Part shown: positions 34,501 through 44,990 of the stretch, one piece after another
How the letters are laid out: every line of letters begins with the position of its first letter
How positions within the stretch are numbered: the first letter of the stretch is position 1
Assembly: GCA_963575645.1 (NCBI GenBank)
Contig: OY754466.1
Location: 44,982,001-45,046,000, forward strand
Source of the DNA: Xanthostigma xanthostigma
Taxonomy: Eukaryota; Arthropoda; Insecta; Raphidioptera; Raphidiidae
DNA length: 64,000 nucleotides
Reading direction: 5' to 3'
Program-made: the position numbers and the translations under genes
The notes under the pieces: generated by a model
Databases searched by the model: none
What the model saw: the letters and a program-made list of their open reading frames with translations, nothing else
What the model was told of the DNA's origin: nothing

Positions 34501-37110
34501 GTGTAGAGCGTGTTAATAGCAGGTTCCGTCGCAATATAGACAGTAGGACATCCGGTGAATAGATTATTAAAGGCACCTTTGACCTTACTTACAATCTGTC
34601 AAAGTCGAACATTACCTAGCCACTTATTGTATTTTAAAAGACCCTCAGTTTAAGCTGAACAATACCATAATAAAAAAATTCTGTATAACGTCCTTCTTTC
34701 ACATGTCTAATTCTAATCTTCTTCTACCTAAAAAAATAGCACTGACTTACAGGCAACGCACGCTAAGGCGATAGGCTAGAACAGGCCTGGGCAAATGGCG
34801 GCCCGCGGATCGGATCCGGCCCGCAGCACAATTTTGTCCGGCCCGCGAAGCATTTTACAAATTTTAGAAAAATAGTAAAGAAATAGCAATGGCCAGAACA
34901 GACGAAAAAAGGACCTAAGGAGCGTTTTTTTTTCTCCAAATGCGGAAATAAAATGTGAGGACCTTTTTTTTTGCTTTGCAAATTTTTGGCCCGCGGTCAA
35001 ATTTTCATCACCTATGTGGCCCGGCGATCAAAAGATTTGCCCGCCCCTGGGCTAGAAATATGAAATTTTGCACTGGAGTTCTTTATACAACGTAGATGAG
35101 CCTTAAGGAAGGATTTGTTTAAATTCAAATGTTGGCTAATTTTAGATGATATTAAAAATTGCAGACATCCAATAAATAGCCAAAACGCTCCACTATTGTT
35201 GTATAAAACACTATTTCATCTCAATCACGTGCGAAGTCGCGGGTATATAATGAACTTTTCGATTTCTGTAAAAGATTTCGAGATTGGCAACCGTTAGTTC
35301 GTCCTTACATACCTCTAAGAATGATTTTTTTGGGTTCCTCGCGTTGTGGTTGTCTGACAACGCCGCTGTTGCCTTCCTGGTTAGCGTTTCTGTCCGTCCT
35401 CACCAGTTCGCTCAAGAAGTTGATGTATCCTATAGCCAGTTTGAGCGTATCGACCTTGGACAGTCTCTTTTCGTAAGGCAATGTCGGGATGTGAGCCCGC
35501 AACCCTTCGAACGCATCGTTGATCGACTGCATTCGTTTTCTTTCTCTCAGGTTGGCCGCCTGCCTTTGTAGGATTTGTTGCTGAGGACATTTACTTCTCC
35601 GTCTGTGCCGATGAATTCGACTGTTAAAAAAACACGCATCAATTAATGTTAAAAATTCTGATTCGTTTTTTAATTTTAAGTATCATTATTGTGGTTATAG
35701 CTGTGCTTACCCGTCGATAACGGGGCAAAGTCTATAAATGGATTTATTATTAAAAATCTGCAAAGCGCATGTTGAACACCCACATGATAGGGTTCTGTAG
35801 TGTAACTGTATTCTTAGGGATGAATCTATATTTGTTCTTGACGTAAGCAACAGTCATATAGGAGAGGATCTTAACCTCAGAAATAATTCATTCCTAAAAT
35901 CGGAGAAATAAATAATTCTGCGTAAATTAATTTTCGAGATATTAATTTTTTATAGTATGGAAAATTAACAAAAAACTCTTATTATTTAAGAACAGAATAA
36001 GATGCAAAGTTTTCCTTCTGGATATCACAATTTTTAAAATCGGTTAACTATAAATAGACGAGACGGCGAGGAGTTTTGGGTGTATTTTTCGGGCAAAGGC
36101 GAGATTATTGTTGGAATCGCTTCGTTTTAGGGTGTAGTTCAACCCCCTAAGTTTGCTTACAAATTGTTGGTGTGCTTGATTTTATAATTAACAATTAGTG
36201 ACGAAAATAGTGTTTTTTTCTCTATTTCCTTTAATATCTCCGTTCCTCTTGACTTTTAGTATAGCATATGCATTGAGAAAGTTGTTCCTTATGAAATTTC
36301 CTAAAAAATGAGCACTGGCAGAGGTCGCTAAGTGCAATTGTTTAAAAAATGATGTCTATGTTGACCCAAACATGCATGAATAATTTTAGCGTCATCGGTC
36401 AATTACTTCTTGAGTAATTAACGATCACTTTTTTTTGTTTCCTTAATTTCAAATTGCGCCATTTTTTTCACAAACGGGTTTCGCTGGTCGGACCAAGCCA
36501 GAAAAATCACAAATCCATTCAACTTTAGTGTTCCGTTGGAATTTTTGGAAAAAATTAATTCTAACCGATTTTATAACGATTTCTTTAACGATACCAATTT
36601 TAGACAAACGTATAAAACCATATAACTTTTCCAATATTCAATCGTTATAAAATCTCGAATAAAAAAATAACGATTTGCGTATTTTTAAATGGATAGATTC
36701 AAAATCTAAATGTAACTTTCACCAGTGATGGTGGCAGATCACCAGTAGTTTGGAGGAAGAATATCTAATTAATATAAAAGAGATATATAAAGGGTATAAA
36801 AGAGAATCATGAATTTTCTCCACAAATCTATTTTTTTCATTCTGTAAGTAGAATCAAAAGCTGCAAAATGTACTCACTCTTTGAACCCGGAACTGTTCTC
36901 CTGGTCACTCCCGTAGGAATACGTCGAACCAGAATCGCTACTGTCGTCGTACAGCAGCAAGTCACTGTTACTTGAACTTCCGCTGGCATTGCTGTTATTC
37001 TCGTTGGCGGCTAGATTCTGAAAATGACCGCCGCCGCCGAGAAAACTCTGAGCGTCAAAGAAAAACTGTCTGTTCACTACGTCCAGTTCGACATTTTCCA
37101 TGCTAAACAT
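28567..37110 (-). CDS. Fer1: Fer1 / PTF1A-type bHLH transcription factor (three coding exons)
   Basis: Class II bHLH activator, expected nuclear as a heterodimer with an E protein on E-boxes. The vertebrate orthologue PTF1A also binds RBPJ. Exons, minus strand: 37110-36878, 35620-35313, 28736-28567 (711 nt, 236 aa). All introns are GT-AG and the frame is kept across both joins. Exon 1 gives an acidic, Ser-rich N-terminus ([20 protein letters not shown]). Exon 2 holds the bHLH at about residues 97-150 ([40 protein letters not shown]). Exon 3 holds HSLSW and [11 protein letters not shown], matching the C-terminal Trp motifs of PTF1A. I chose [10 protein letters not shown] as the start; a second Met three codons on is possible. 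The frame is open further upstream, but that part looks like 5' UTR. Intron 2 is 6.6 kb and transposon-rich. Confidence 0.9.
29082..29506. mobile_element. Fold-back element, ~170-bp arms, TTAA flanks
   Basis: Arms of about 170 bp at 29082-29251 and 29337-29506 contain gagtattcgtccctgca, cttcatctcaaatctttt and 'gtctttcatttggcgtttac' (or complements). TTAA lies at both edges (29078-29081, 29507-29510). TTAA flanks suggest piggyBac-type mobilisation, although the ends are not CCY. Located in Fer1 intron 2. Confidence 0.65.
29511..29958. mobile_element. MITE with GGCC-CTGCACACGAGG ends, TTAA flanks
   Basis: Inverted ends GGCCACTGCACACGAGGCTA and ...GCCTCGTGTGCAGCGGCC, bounded by TTAA at 29507-29510 and 29959-29962. 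The left TTAA is also the right flank of the fold-back next door. A second copy, interrupted, is at 56598-57610. TTAA fits piggyBac; TAA inside it would fit Harbinger. Confidence 0.7.
30498..30757. repeat. Inverted repeat, possibly Penelope-like terminus
   Basis: ~78-bp inverted arms (30498-30576, 30652-30730) contain ttggtttccgggcgtgtagg, 'ccattggtatttctacctga' and 'gtttcatttacaactgcggt' (or complements). Just beyond lies cgccggccgtgaaa. From memory, similar 'gaaacg-caggtagaaat' and 'cgccggccgtgaa' text occurs at ends of Penelope-like retroelements, so the class is an inference. No reverse transcriptase is present. Confidence 0.4.
30933..31520 (+). mobile_element. Possible solo LTR carrying a heat-shock-type promoter
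   Basis: Begins TGTTGGGACGAC and ends ...CAGTTTTGTTACA (TG...CA). It contains in order a heat-shock-element array, TATAAAA, a TCAGTC initiator and an AATAAA at about 31481. That order (U3 promoter, R, polyadenylation signal, CA end) is that of an LTR. I cannot find matching target duplications, so the boundaries are tentative. The alternative is an orphan gene promoter inside Fer1 intron 2. Confidence 0.4.
31062..31131 (+). promoter_or_regulatory. HSE + TATA + initiator cluster
   Basis: cTTCtaGAAcaTTCg at 31062-31076 is three alternating nGAAn units, a minimal heat-shock element. TATAAAA is at 31095-31101. TCAGTC, an arthropod initiator, has its A about 32 bases after the TATA start. The spacing fits a working RNA polymerase II core promoter pointing rightward, antisense to Fer1. 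Confidence 0.5.
31979..32284 (+). mobile_element. CGCGCC MITE, copy 3
   Basis: 306 bp; ends and interior as in copy 1 with a small internal deletion near 32130. Located in Fer1 intron 2, antisense to the gene's orientation. Confidence 0.8.
33191..33435 (-). mobile_element. hAT-type MITE, 245 bp
   Basis: Ends CAGCCCCGGATTTACG and ...CCCAGGGCTG, flanked by TTACCAAT / TTATCAAT (7 of 8). The interior 'ataatggttggaatttttcg' matches the inverted interior of 18503-18651, so they are one family. Confidence 0.7.
33499..33754. repeat. Inverted repeat, ~110-bp arms
   Basis: TTGTAGCAAGTTTTGTTACA at the left and its complement at the right are followed inward by a (CT)n / (GA)n tract, 'ttttccttagctacgctgga' and 'ttattattttggaaaaatt'. 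The loop is about 45 bp. Probably a MITE, in Fer1 intron 2. Confidence 0.65.
33947..34454 (-). mobile_element. hAT-type MITE, copy 2, 8-bp TSD GTATTGAG
   Basis: Same TAGTGATGTGCCGGAT ends as 13519-14044 in reverse orientation, with a perfect 8-bp duplication GTATTGAG (33939-33946, 34455-34462). The internal stem and 'cggatacggat' sub-terminal arrays are conserved between copies. In Fer1 intron 2. Confidence 0.85.
34782..35049. mobile_element. hAT-type MITE, 268 bp, TSD GGCTAGAA
   Basis: Ends CAGGCCTGGGCAAATGGCGG and ...TTTGCCCGCCCCTG, followed by repeated 'cggcccgc' motifs; perfect 8-bp duplication GGCTAGAA (34774-34781, 35050-35057). The 'gggcaaa..ggcccgcgg' terminal signature is widespread among animal hAT MITEs. 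It sits about 260 bp from the Fer1 bHLH exon. Confidence 0.85.
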
Positions 37111-38276
37111 GTTCGAAGGCTGCTCAGCGGAAATTAATTTTGTGAAAGTAATTTTGAATAATTTAAATAACACTTTCTCAAAAAAATATCTTATCGCACG
37201 ATCGCGATATTTAGAAAAAACTGAGTCGGCCAACAACTTTATCTTCAAATTTCACTTCATTTTTTTCTCTCGCTGAATTTAAAAACATCGAGATGTCAAA
37301 ATATTTAATCGAAATTTCACAATGAACCACATTACTTTAATTGTTGCATCAGATTCGAACGTTGTTGATTAGAAACATCCGATATTTCAATTGTTTCGCA
37401 TCACTTTTAAAACGATTACTTTTCTCACAAACCGTTTACGCGCACAAAAAACAGGTGAATGCATTGTCAGGAGTCAACTGTTATGTAATTGTTTTCTTAA
37501 ACAAAACACTGGCACGCGCCGGCACGTGTGTTAACAAGAAACGGGCCAATGGATGCGATTTAAATTGCGTACACGTGCGCTAAACGTGTCCACACTTCAC
37601 GGGGTTGCTCTGCTATCTGATCGTCTAACCACCCCGGCCTGCCCCGGCAAGGCGAAAGGGTACTTTACAATATTGATTTGTACAATGCGTCCAAAATGAA
37701 CCGATCACTGACGTAATATCTGTAATATGGGATTTTAATTTTATATTCACATAATCTTATCTATACGCTAGGAAAGTATCTTTGACATGCGATCTTTGCG
37801 CCATCTCGTGTTTGATTTTTTAAAATCTGGTTCACTCAAAACTTACAAACCTATGGAAACCAGCGTTATTCCTAATTATAAAAAAAATATTTACGCACTT
37901 GTCAGTCAAAAAACTGCATAAATGATACCTATATACATTTTTTATTTCAAAATTTTTTAAATCTTATTTTTGTTAACAAAATAACAATTATAATATTTTT
38001 CATGTATTTAATAATGATTACAGACGTAAAATAAAATGTAATTACCCTTGACGACATACTGCCGCAGTTCATTTTTTCCCTCTCTAATTCATAAGAAAAT
38101 CCAGGAAAACGGTGGAATTATAATTTTGGATATTTATAGTTGGTGTATCTTTATACAATCAACAACACAGCACATTCGATTTGATAGCTTGTTACCCATT
38201 TTATTCAACAATTAATCCTTATTAAAATGCACATATAACATATGACACTAAGGTTTTGGCTGAACCAGAAATTAAA
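37111..38276 (-). promoter_or_regulatory. Fer1 5' region with three E-boxes
   Basis: Upstream of the Fer1 start, E-boxes CAGGTG (37452-37457), CACGTG (37523-37528) and CACGTG (37572-37577), plus a CCAAT (37546-37550), fall within about 130 bp of sequence less AT-rich than its surroundings. No TATA box is evident. Promoter function is inferred only from position. Confidence 0.35.
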
Positions 38277-38860
38277 AAAAAATTGGTTGTCTGTAAAGTC
38301 GGTTTACGGACGATAGTTTTACGTGATAACGTATTCCGTAATACATAACCTAAATTTATATAATAATTATAATAATTCGAATCTATGATATTGCATCTTT
38401 TCACTTTTGCTTCAAATTTAGGTTAATTTTATTTATTAAAATTGCTCACCACCTATAATATAATTGTTTTTTTTAACTTTCTTTCTTTCGTATTTATTTT
38501 AAGTCTCAAAGATTAAATGTCATAATATTTTGAAAACAATTGTTTCATTGTTTATATAAAATTCCATACGTCAAAAAATTGATTTTTATAATGATAAAAT
38601 TTGGATGAAAACGATTTTTTCGAGAGATGAGACCTAGCTAAAACGATTTTTTGCCCCCCAAAATCCCTTTTCAGTAAATTCTATCCAAATCGTTAGTGCC
38701 GTTTTCGAGAAAAGCACGCACAGGGTCAGGCGGAACGTTAGGAACGCTAGGAACGTTAGGAACGTTACACTTTTTCATGCATGCAGCCGGTGTTTTATCA
38801 ATTTATAAGATTGGTGATTCATCAATTATTTATAAGACGTTATCACGTCAAAAAAAAAAC
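38277..38860. repeat. Dispersed repeat related to 14590-14850, with 10-bp expansion
   Basis: Same end motifs as 14590-14850, but about 310 bp of unrelated sequence separates the left and right halves. A 10-bp unit (ggaacgttag) is repeated about four times at 38732-38767 where the other copy has one. Confidence 0.55.
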
Positions 38861-39207
38861 ACGAGAGGGCGCAAATGTACGCGTACTTAATGAATTTTGT
38901 ATTTGCTCAAAAGTATCTAATTTAAACGGACAATTGTCTACTTTTTACCCGACTACGGTGAAGCCAAAAGGAAGGGTTATGAGTTTAGCAGTCTATGTAT
39001 TGTATGTTTGTTTTTACGGATGTTCCACCATAGCGTCTAAACTATTCATCCGATTTTGATAAATGAGGTGTCAATCGATTCGTAATTATGGCCCGGGTAA
39101 CACAGGCTACATTTATTTTTGAATTTTGGTCCCAGAGGGGAGGAAATTGAAAACAAATAAGAAATAAGTTCAAAAAAAATAATTTAAATAAAAAATAAGT
39201 TCAAAAA

Positions 39208-39464
39208 AACCAAAACCCAACTACTGAAAAGTATGAAATAAGAAAATATTCTCATCTGAGGATAGCCGTTGTCGTAAGTCATCTCATATATATGAGGCCC
39301 CTCTATAGAGATGTATATATAGCGTGATGCACTTTGAGCTAGAGCTTATGATCGCTCACTACTGTTAAAATGTAATGTTTTGTTAGGGTAGGTGGCATAT
39401 GACCACGGCTATCTTCAGATGAGAATATTCTCTTGTTTCATACTTTTCCGTAGTCGGGTTTTGG
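39208..39464. repeat. Inverted repeat, ~58-bp arms
   Basis: Left arm ccaaaacccaactactgaaa...tctcatctgaggatagccg, right arm its complement with a few changes. Likely a MITE of 257 bp. No target duplication determined. Confidence 0.55.
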
Positions 39465-40322
39465 TTTTTAAATTTTTTTTAAGCCACTGACTACCAGAAC
39501 TGGATGTTTTTCAATAAAGCGACATTATTGGGGGTATTAGGAATGAGAAAAAATAAATATAACTACTTCTTGAACTTCGTTTGTTATATATCAAGCAATC
39601 TGGATCGGATCTATCCATAAGAAATATAAGCAGAAAATATACAGAAAATTCAGTGAAAATCAACTTTTTTATCTGGGCAACGTGCAAAAAATGCCATACC
39701 TATACCATGTAATCTATGCCTATACCTATATCTCGGGCGTAATGGTATTACGACTCGCATATCTGTTAAAGCTCGCTGGAACTCGTTTTAAACACCTCGT
39801 CGTAATATAACCCATTACGACATTCAATCTACTGTTATAATGTGCAACCGTACATAAATAAATTTCGAGTTTTATCAAAATATAAATTATATGAGACTGA
39901 GCACTGAAAACTATATCTTGTTAAGTATTTCGCGGATAATAAATATGAATTTCACTCTCAATATTTTGTTTCACAGAAAACATACGCAATCGCAGCGGAA
40001 AATCGATCTTGTTTCTGTTTAGGGCGGAACTAACCCTCAGATTCATCCAATAGAAACAAATCCTCCACACGCCCCCTTGTTCAATGCATTTCCCTATATT
40101 GTATCGCATCGAATCAAAAATTTAAAATTGAAACATTTTTCAAAATAAACAAAACTTTAAAAATGCGCAACGTATTGTTTATTTTTGCAAAATTTTACTT
40201 TATGAACCGAACCTCACCCAATCTCACTTGGTGGAGAGGGGGGGTCTCGTCAAATATCACGTAATATTTTTTCCCATAAGAAACAGTGTAAAAACTGCGA
40301 GAAAACTGGGTTAATTAATAAA
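39465..40322. other. Intergenic, no gene seen
   Basis: AT-rich. The text at 40230-40265 (tggagagggggggtctcgtc) resembles the interior of the 2611-3537 repeat. Confidence 0.4.
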
Positions 40323-41055
40323 AAAATATAGTTTAAAAAAAACTAAAAAACACGCTTTATATCGCACTAAAAAGTAAAAAATAATTGTTTTAAAATAAGC
40401 TTAAAAAGCGTGGGGCGCTTTGTTCCACATTTTCGTACATCGAGCGCCCAACGCTTTTTAAGCTTATTTTAAAACAATTATTTTTTACTTTTTAGTGCGA
40501 TATAAAGCGTGTTTTTTAGTTTTTTTTAAACTATATTTTATTTTTCACTTTTTAGTTTGAGGATCTATAAAAGAATTTATTAATCCTGGGGGTCCTAATA
40601 AGGATAATGGGAAACTGTTATCAAATTATTGCATTGTCATCGGTCCTTGATACGTATGCAAAGTTTCAAATTAATCTGAGGATCTATAAAAGAATTTATT
40701 AATCCTGGGGGTCCTAATAAGGATAATGGGAAACTGTTATCAAATTATTGCATTGTCATCGGTCCTTGATACGTATGCAAAGTTTCAAATTAATCAGACT
40801 TCGGGAAATTGGTGAAAATAAAGCGTTTACTACAGAGGATCTATAAAAGAATTTATTAATCCTGGGGGTCCTAATAAGGATAATGGGAAACTGTTATCAA
40901 ATTATTGCATTGTCATCGGTCCTTGATACGTATGCAAAGTTTCAAATTAATCAGACTTCGGGAAATTGGTGAAAATTATGCTCAAAGATTCCGTTACGGA
41001 CATACATACACACATATTTACAACCCAAACTAATATAAAGCGTTTAAAAAATGTT
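40323..41055. mobile_element. Repeat starting with a 217-bp palindrome (family of 24640-25225)
   Basis: 40323-40539 is a near-perfect palindrome. It contains the same hairpin as 24750-24832 but with longer arms (tttaaaaaaaactaaaaaac...ttatatcgcactaaaaag). The repeat continues through the 118-bp triplication and ends 'aatataaagcgtttaaaaaatg' as in the other copy. Confidence 0.6.
40559..40952 (+). repeat. 118-bp unit in three identical copies
   Basis: Copies at 40559-40676, 40678-40795 and 40835-40952 each start gaggatctataaaagaattt and end 'caaagtttcaaattaatc'; by eye they are identical. A 39-bp spacer separates copies two and three, and its first half follows copy three as well. This implies a recent two-step duplication or an assembly artefact. 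Confidence 0.85.
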
Positions 41056-43482
41056 CCTCCACTAAAATATGGCTAAATCATATGCAATAATATTTATCGC
41101 GGTTAATAATATGTTTTCTATGATTCTAAACTTCGTTCTTTAAGAAATCTTTAAAATACTTAACTCTTAACTAGTCTTAATAAATAAGCAAATTATGTTT
41201 TTTTTTAAATAAATCGAACGCAATCACGCGCAGATTTACGTATTTACATTAAAAATACGCATTTAAAAATTTCACGTGAGATTAGAGGGGGGGGGGGTCG
41301 TCGAGCAAAATCTCACCAAAGGGGGAGGGGGTTCGAAAAATCGCCAAATTTACCTCACGTAATTTGTGAACGCCCCCTTGGTGTAGGTACATCGCAACAT
41401 GAGGGTGTGATGTAAGTGCAATTTGTTATAGTTAATCCACAGTTCATTATTGCTCTATTTGCGAATGTGTACAATAAAAACACTTCATAATACTCCATTC
41501 ATCTGTGTACAACACCCACTCACTCTTCACTGAATTAACTCAGTTATATAGAGGATGCGACAGGGGCGTATTTCTCACACCAGATCGAATTCAGAGGTAG
41601 CAGACCTTGTTTTAGAGTCGGGCGGCATTCGGCGTGATCAGCCGTCTACAATGATCACTGTGATCTGACAAGAGGTAACTACGTTCCATTAAGGACGTAG
41701 TCTGGTGTTTGGGTTTTGAAAAAACGAATTTATTTTTGTCCATTTTTAGTAAGTATAATATATTGAGAACATACTGTAAAAATTTTAGACCGAAATATTA
41801 AATATTTACAAAGCTATAGCATATAGTCGAGAGCAGCAACGGTCTTACGTTAAGACTCTTACCTGCTCTTACCTCTCAATTGTTATCACGTTATCGCAGA
41901 CTAGAGCAAAAAAATTTGCAGAAAACGATGCCTTTGAAGAAACGGAAGGTTTACTATACACCAGGTTTAGCTGATTAGTGTAAATATTCATTTTTATTTT
42001 TTTGTAAGAAATCTGAAATTAAAACTTTAAACGCGTTTTTCTCAAAACTACGTTTTTCTAAGCGGCGCGGGTGATTGAAACAATTGTATACAACCGATTG
42101 CTTTCAATTTTGCACAGGGTATTCTACACAATAGCTCCGTCCGGTACTAGAATTACTTAATTATAACAATTATTTCTATTTTTTTTAACCGATTTTCAAC
42201 GAAAAAATCACGATTTTCTCGTTGTTTTTTTTCTAAAACCCGCCATTTTGTTATTTATCAATGAAAATGTCGATTTCTAGTACGGGACAGAGCCACAAGC
42301 CTACGAAACAATAACCAATTTAATTTTTATAATTTAGTTGACTTCAAGTGACGTTATCACCGGCGCTACCCACCTACCTCCATTTAAAGTTGTCTACTTT
42401 AGGTTAAAAAAACAATTATAAAATGGCGTAAAATTAACTTAAGTAACGTATGTTGTTCCATGTCACCGCAATCACGACAGTCGCTCCAACCGAGTAGCCG
42501 CCGTAAGGTCCGACCGAGTGTTTGGGTTCGGATCGAAGTGACAAAGTCACGATGATTTTTCACTGTGATTTTTTGTGACTGGGATAACAGTCACTGTGAT
42601 CACATAGTGACGACTTTTCCCATGTCTACTTTGTTGTGAACGGAAGAAACGTCCACAGACAGACAAACACACAGACACCGTCAATTTTCTTGACGTTTTG
42701 AGGATAGTAAAACCATAGAGATATTAGACTAGAGTACGCGAGTGAGCCCTGAAAGTGTCTGCAATTCAGACAGAGAACAGTTCCTTATCTCTATCATCTA
42801 TGCAGGTAACTAATGATACAAAACAATGCAAATTTGAGTAAACTTTATTCAGATTGAATGCAAGTACATCAACCAATCCTATAATCGGAGAAATCAGGGA
42901 ATTACATCGAAGAAAGAGACGCAGATATATTTTCGATACGCTTTGTTGCGTTCACTCACCACACATTGAGTAGATAGGCAATGATTCATATAGTTAATTA
43001 ATAGATATATGTAGAATAATATTATGTCAATTCATCATCTTTCATGCAATATTGTGGTATGCCGTACCTACTCATTCATTTTAGAATGAAAAGTACAGTT
43101 ATCCCCCATTTAGTGCCGCAGATTGATTTTATTAAAATTGAACTCTAACTGGAAACAGCGTGCTTACACGTAAAAAGGATTCATAAGTTTTCAGTATGAC
43201 TAAATCACCTAAAACTGCGTTATAAGTAGTCAGTAGTCACTCTTTAGTGCAGTATCGTGTAAGTGAGCCGGAGCGATTGCTGTATTTCAAATTTACTTCA
43301 AGGACTTTGTGGCCATAATTAGAATATAGTGAAAATAATTATTATTAAAACTATTTATAGACCTGAAATTTACTCATCAAAAATGCCACAGTGACAAACA
43401 ACTTTTTAACACAAAGCAAGAAATTTTGTGACTACTACTAAGTATATTATTATTTTGGCTATGCTTGCCAAATATTTTACCA
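41056..43482. other. Intergenic, no gene seen
   Basis: A G-run with 'caaaatctcaccaaagggg' (41287-41333) and 'cacgtaatttgtgaacgcccc' (41358-41378) marks another copy of the 2611-3537 family. 'gtcactgtgatcacatagtgacgac' near 42588 is palindromic. No coding similarity. Confidence 0.4.
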
Positions 43483-44096
43483 CTAGTGGTCCCGTCCGGT
43501 TTCACCCGGGTGTAAAAGAACGAATGGGGAAGGGAGGAATATGAGTACACACATTCATCTTAGTTTACCGAGATGAATGTTATGTCCAAATTTCATGATG
43601 ATCGGAGTTACCGTTCAAAAGTTTTTGTCGATAAAAAGCAATATTTATACTTTTTTTTAACTAATAATTTTTTTTTAATTAATTAAATAAAATTAATTTA
43701 AATTTAAATGTAAGCCTTAGAAGAAAGCAATGTATAAAATAAAAAAAAAAAAATAAAAATATATTCGCCCAACGCGGGGCTCGTATCCACGACCCTGATA
43801 TTGACAGTCGCATGCTCTACCGATTGAGCCATCCGGGGTTGTTTACTCACAACGCTAATATGAGTATATTTAGTTAGTGCATTTCACCTGAATAGAAGCT
43901 TATTTTTGAGATACATTTTGCAACATTTTTCATTAATGCTCCGCTCCTAATGGTCGTAGCGTGATATTATATAGCCTATAGCCTTCCTCGATAAATGGGT
44001 TATCCAACAAAATTTTTTTTTTCAATTTGAACCAGTTGTTCTTGAGATTAGCGCGTTCAAACAAACAAACTCTTCAGCTTTATATATTAGTATATA
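43483..44096 (-). mobile_element. tRNA-related SINE, copy 2
   Basis: The most complete copy. Reading on the minus strand, it has 'aagctgaagagtttgtttg', 'gaacgcgctaatctcaagaa', an AT-rich part, 'aggaaggctatagg', the tRNA-like module (43838-43766), an A-rich linker, then 'catcatgaaatttggacata' and a 3' end acccgggtgaaaccgg...accactag. The tRNA-like module is internal, about 260 bp from the 5' end. Confidence 0.75.
43766..43838 (-). repeat. tRNA-Lys-like module of SINE copy 2
   Basis: On the minus strand it starts CCCCGGATGGCTCAATCGGT and ends GCCCCGCGTTGGGCG, giving a near-complete acceptor-stem match and a good A box. The anticodon stem is unpaired and the B box is damaged (GGATACGAGCC). Confidence 0.65.
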
Positions 44097-44159
44097 GATT
44101 ACAATACAACCAGCGCGGAATGCTACTAATTCAGCTCAAAATTCACTTTTCAGAAATGT

Positions 44160-44500
44160 TGAGGTCCTCCGAATCCAAAAAAAATATTTTTGGTAAAAGT
44201 CTGTGCGTCTGTTAGTCTGTGAACACGATATACAGTTCAAAGGGATGAGCGGATTGAAACAACATTTTGGGAGGATGTTTGGTATGTAAATATGAAGAGC
44301 CCTCTTATTTTTTGGGAATATTGGAATATGCGCAGAAGAGATATATGCTACAATGGTGTTTTTTATATAATAAATACTTTTTTATACAGATCAAACTGAT
44401 ATGCGGAATGAAATAACATTTTTGGAGGATGTTTGATATGCAAATATGAAGAGCTCTATTGTTTTGAGAAATGAGAATTGCCGAGCGCCATTGTTTATAT
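44160..44500 (+). repeat. Two diverged copies of the 'gagcgg-ttgaaac' repeat
   Basis: Units at about 44230-44310 and 44385-44465 share 'aacatttttggaggatgttt' and 'gatatgcaaatatgaagagc'. The first continues with 'tgcgcagaagagatatatgc'. A third copy is at 14266-14465. Confidence 0.5.
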
Positions 44501-44990
44501 GAAATTTGCACGGCTTCTTTTTTACAAGTTCCCAGGTTCTAATTCGAGAACTGGTTAAAAAATATCAATTGAATTTTTAGTTGTTTTATGAGTCCCAAAC
44601 TCCCAAATAGTTCCGACTGTCTGTGGCTTCACAAACGAAAAAATTTAATTCGTGTTTAAAATTTCAATTTTCCAAATTCCAATCTATCATCCCTGTCGAT
44701 TCACTTGTTTTCTTTGTATATTCACCCAGACAAATAGCGGCCACTGAGTACAACAAAATCTAACGACAATATTTGTTTGGCCAACTGTTTTTCGATAGAG
44801 GGATATTCAAACATATGTTTAAATTCTCATGCGAGGAATTAGTGTGCACCCGACGATAGAAGAAAGTGCAACTTGCATTTTGTGTATTTATCGCCGAATT
44901 GTGCAAACAATCCGAAATTCCTACTAAAACTATAAGAAAATCAGAAATCCGTGTTCTTGAATTTTCGCTTATACATTAGTGATGTAATAG

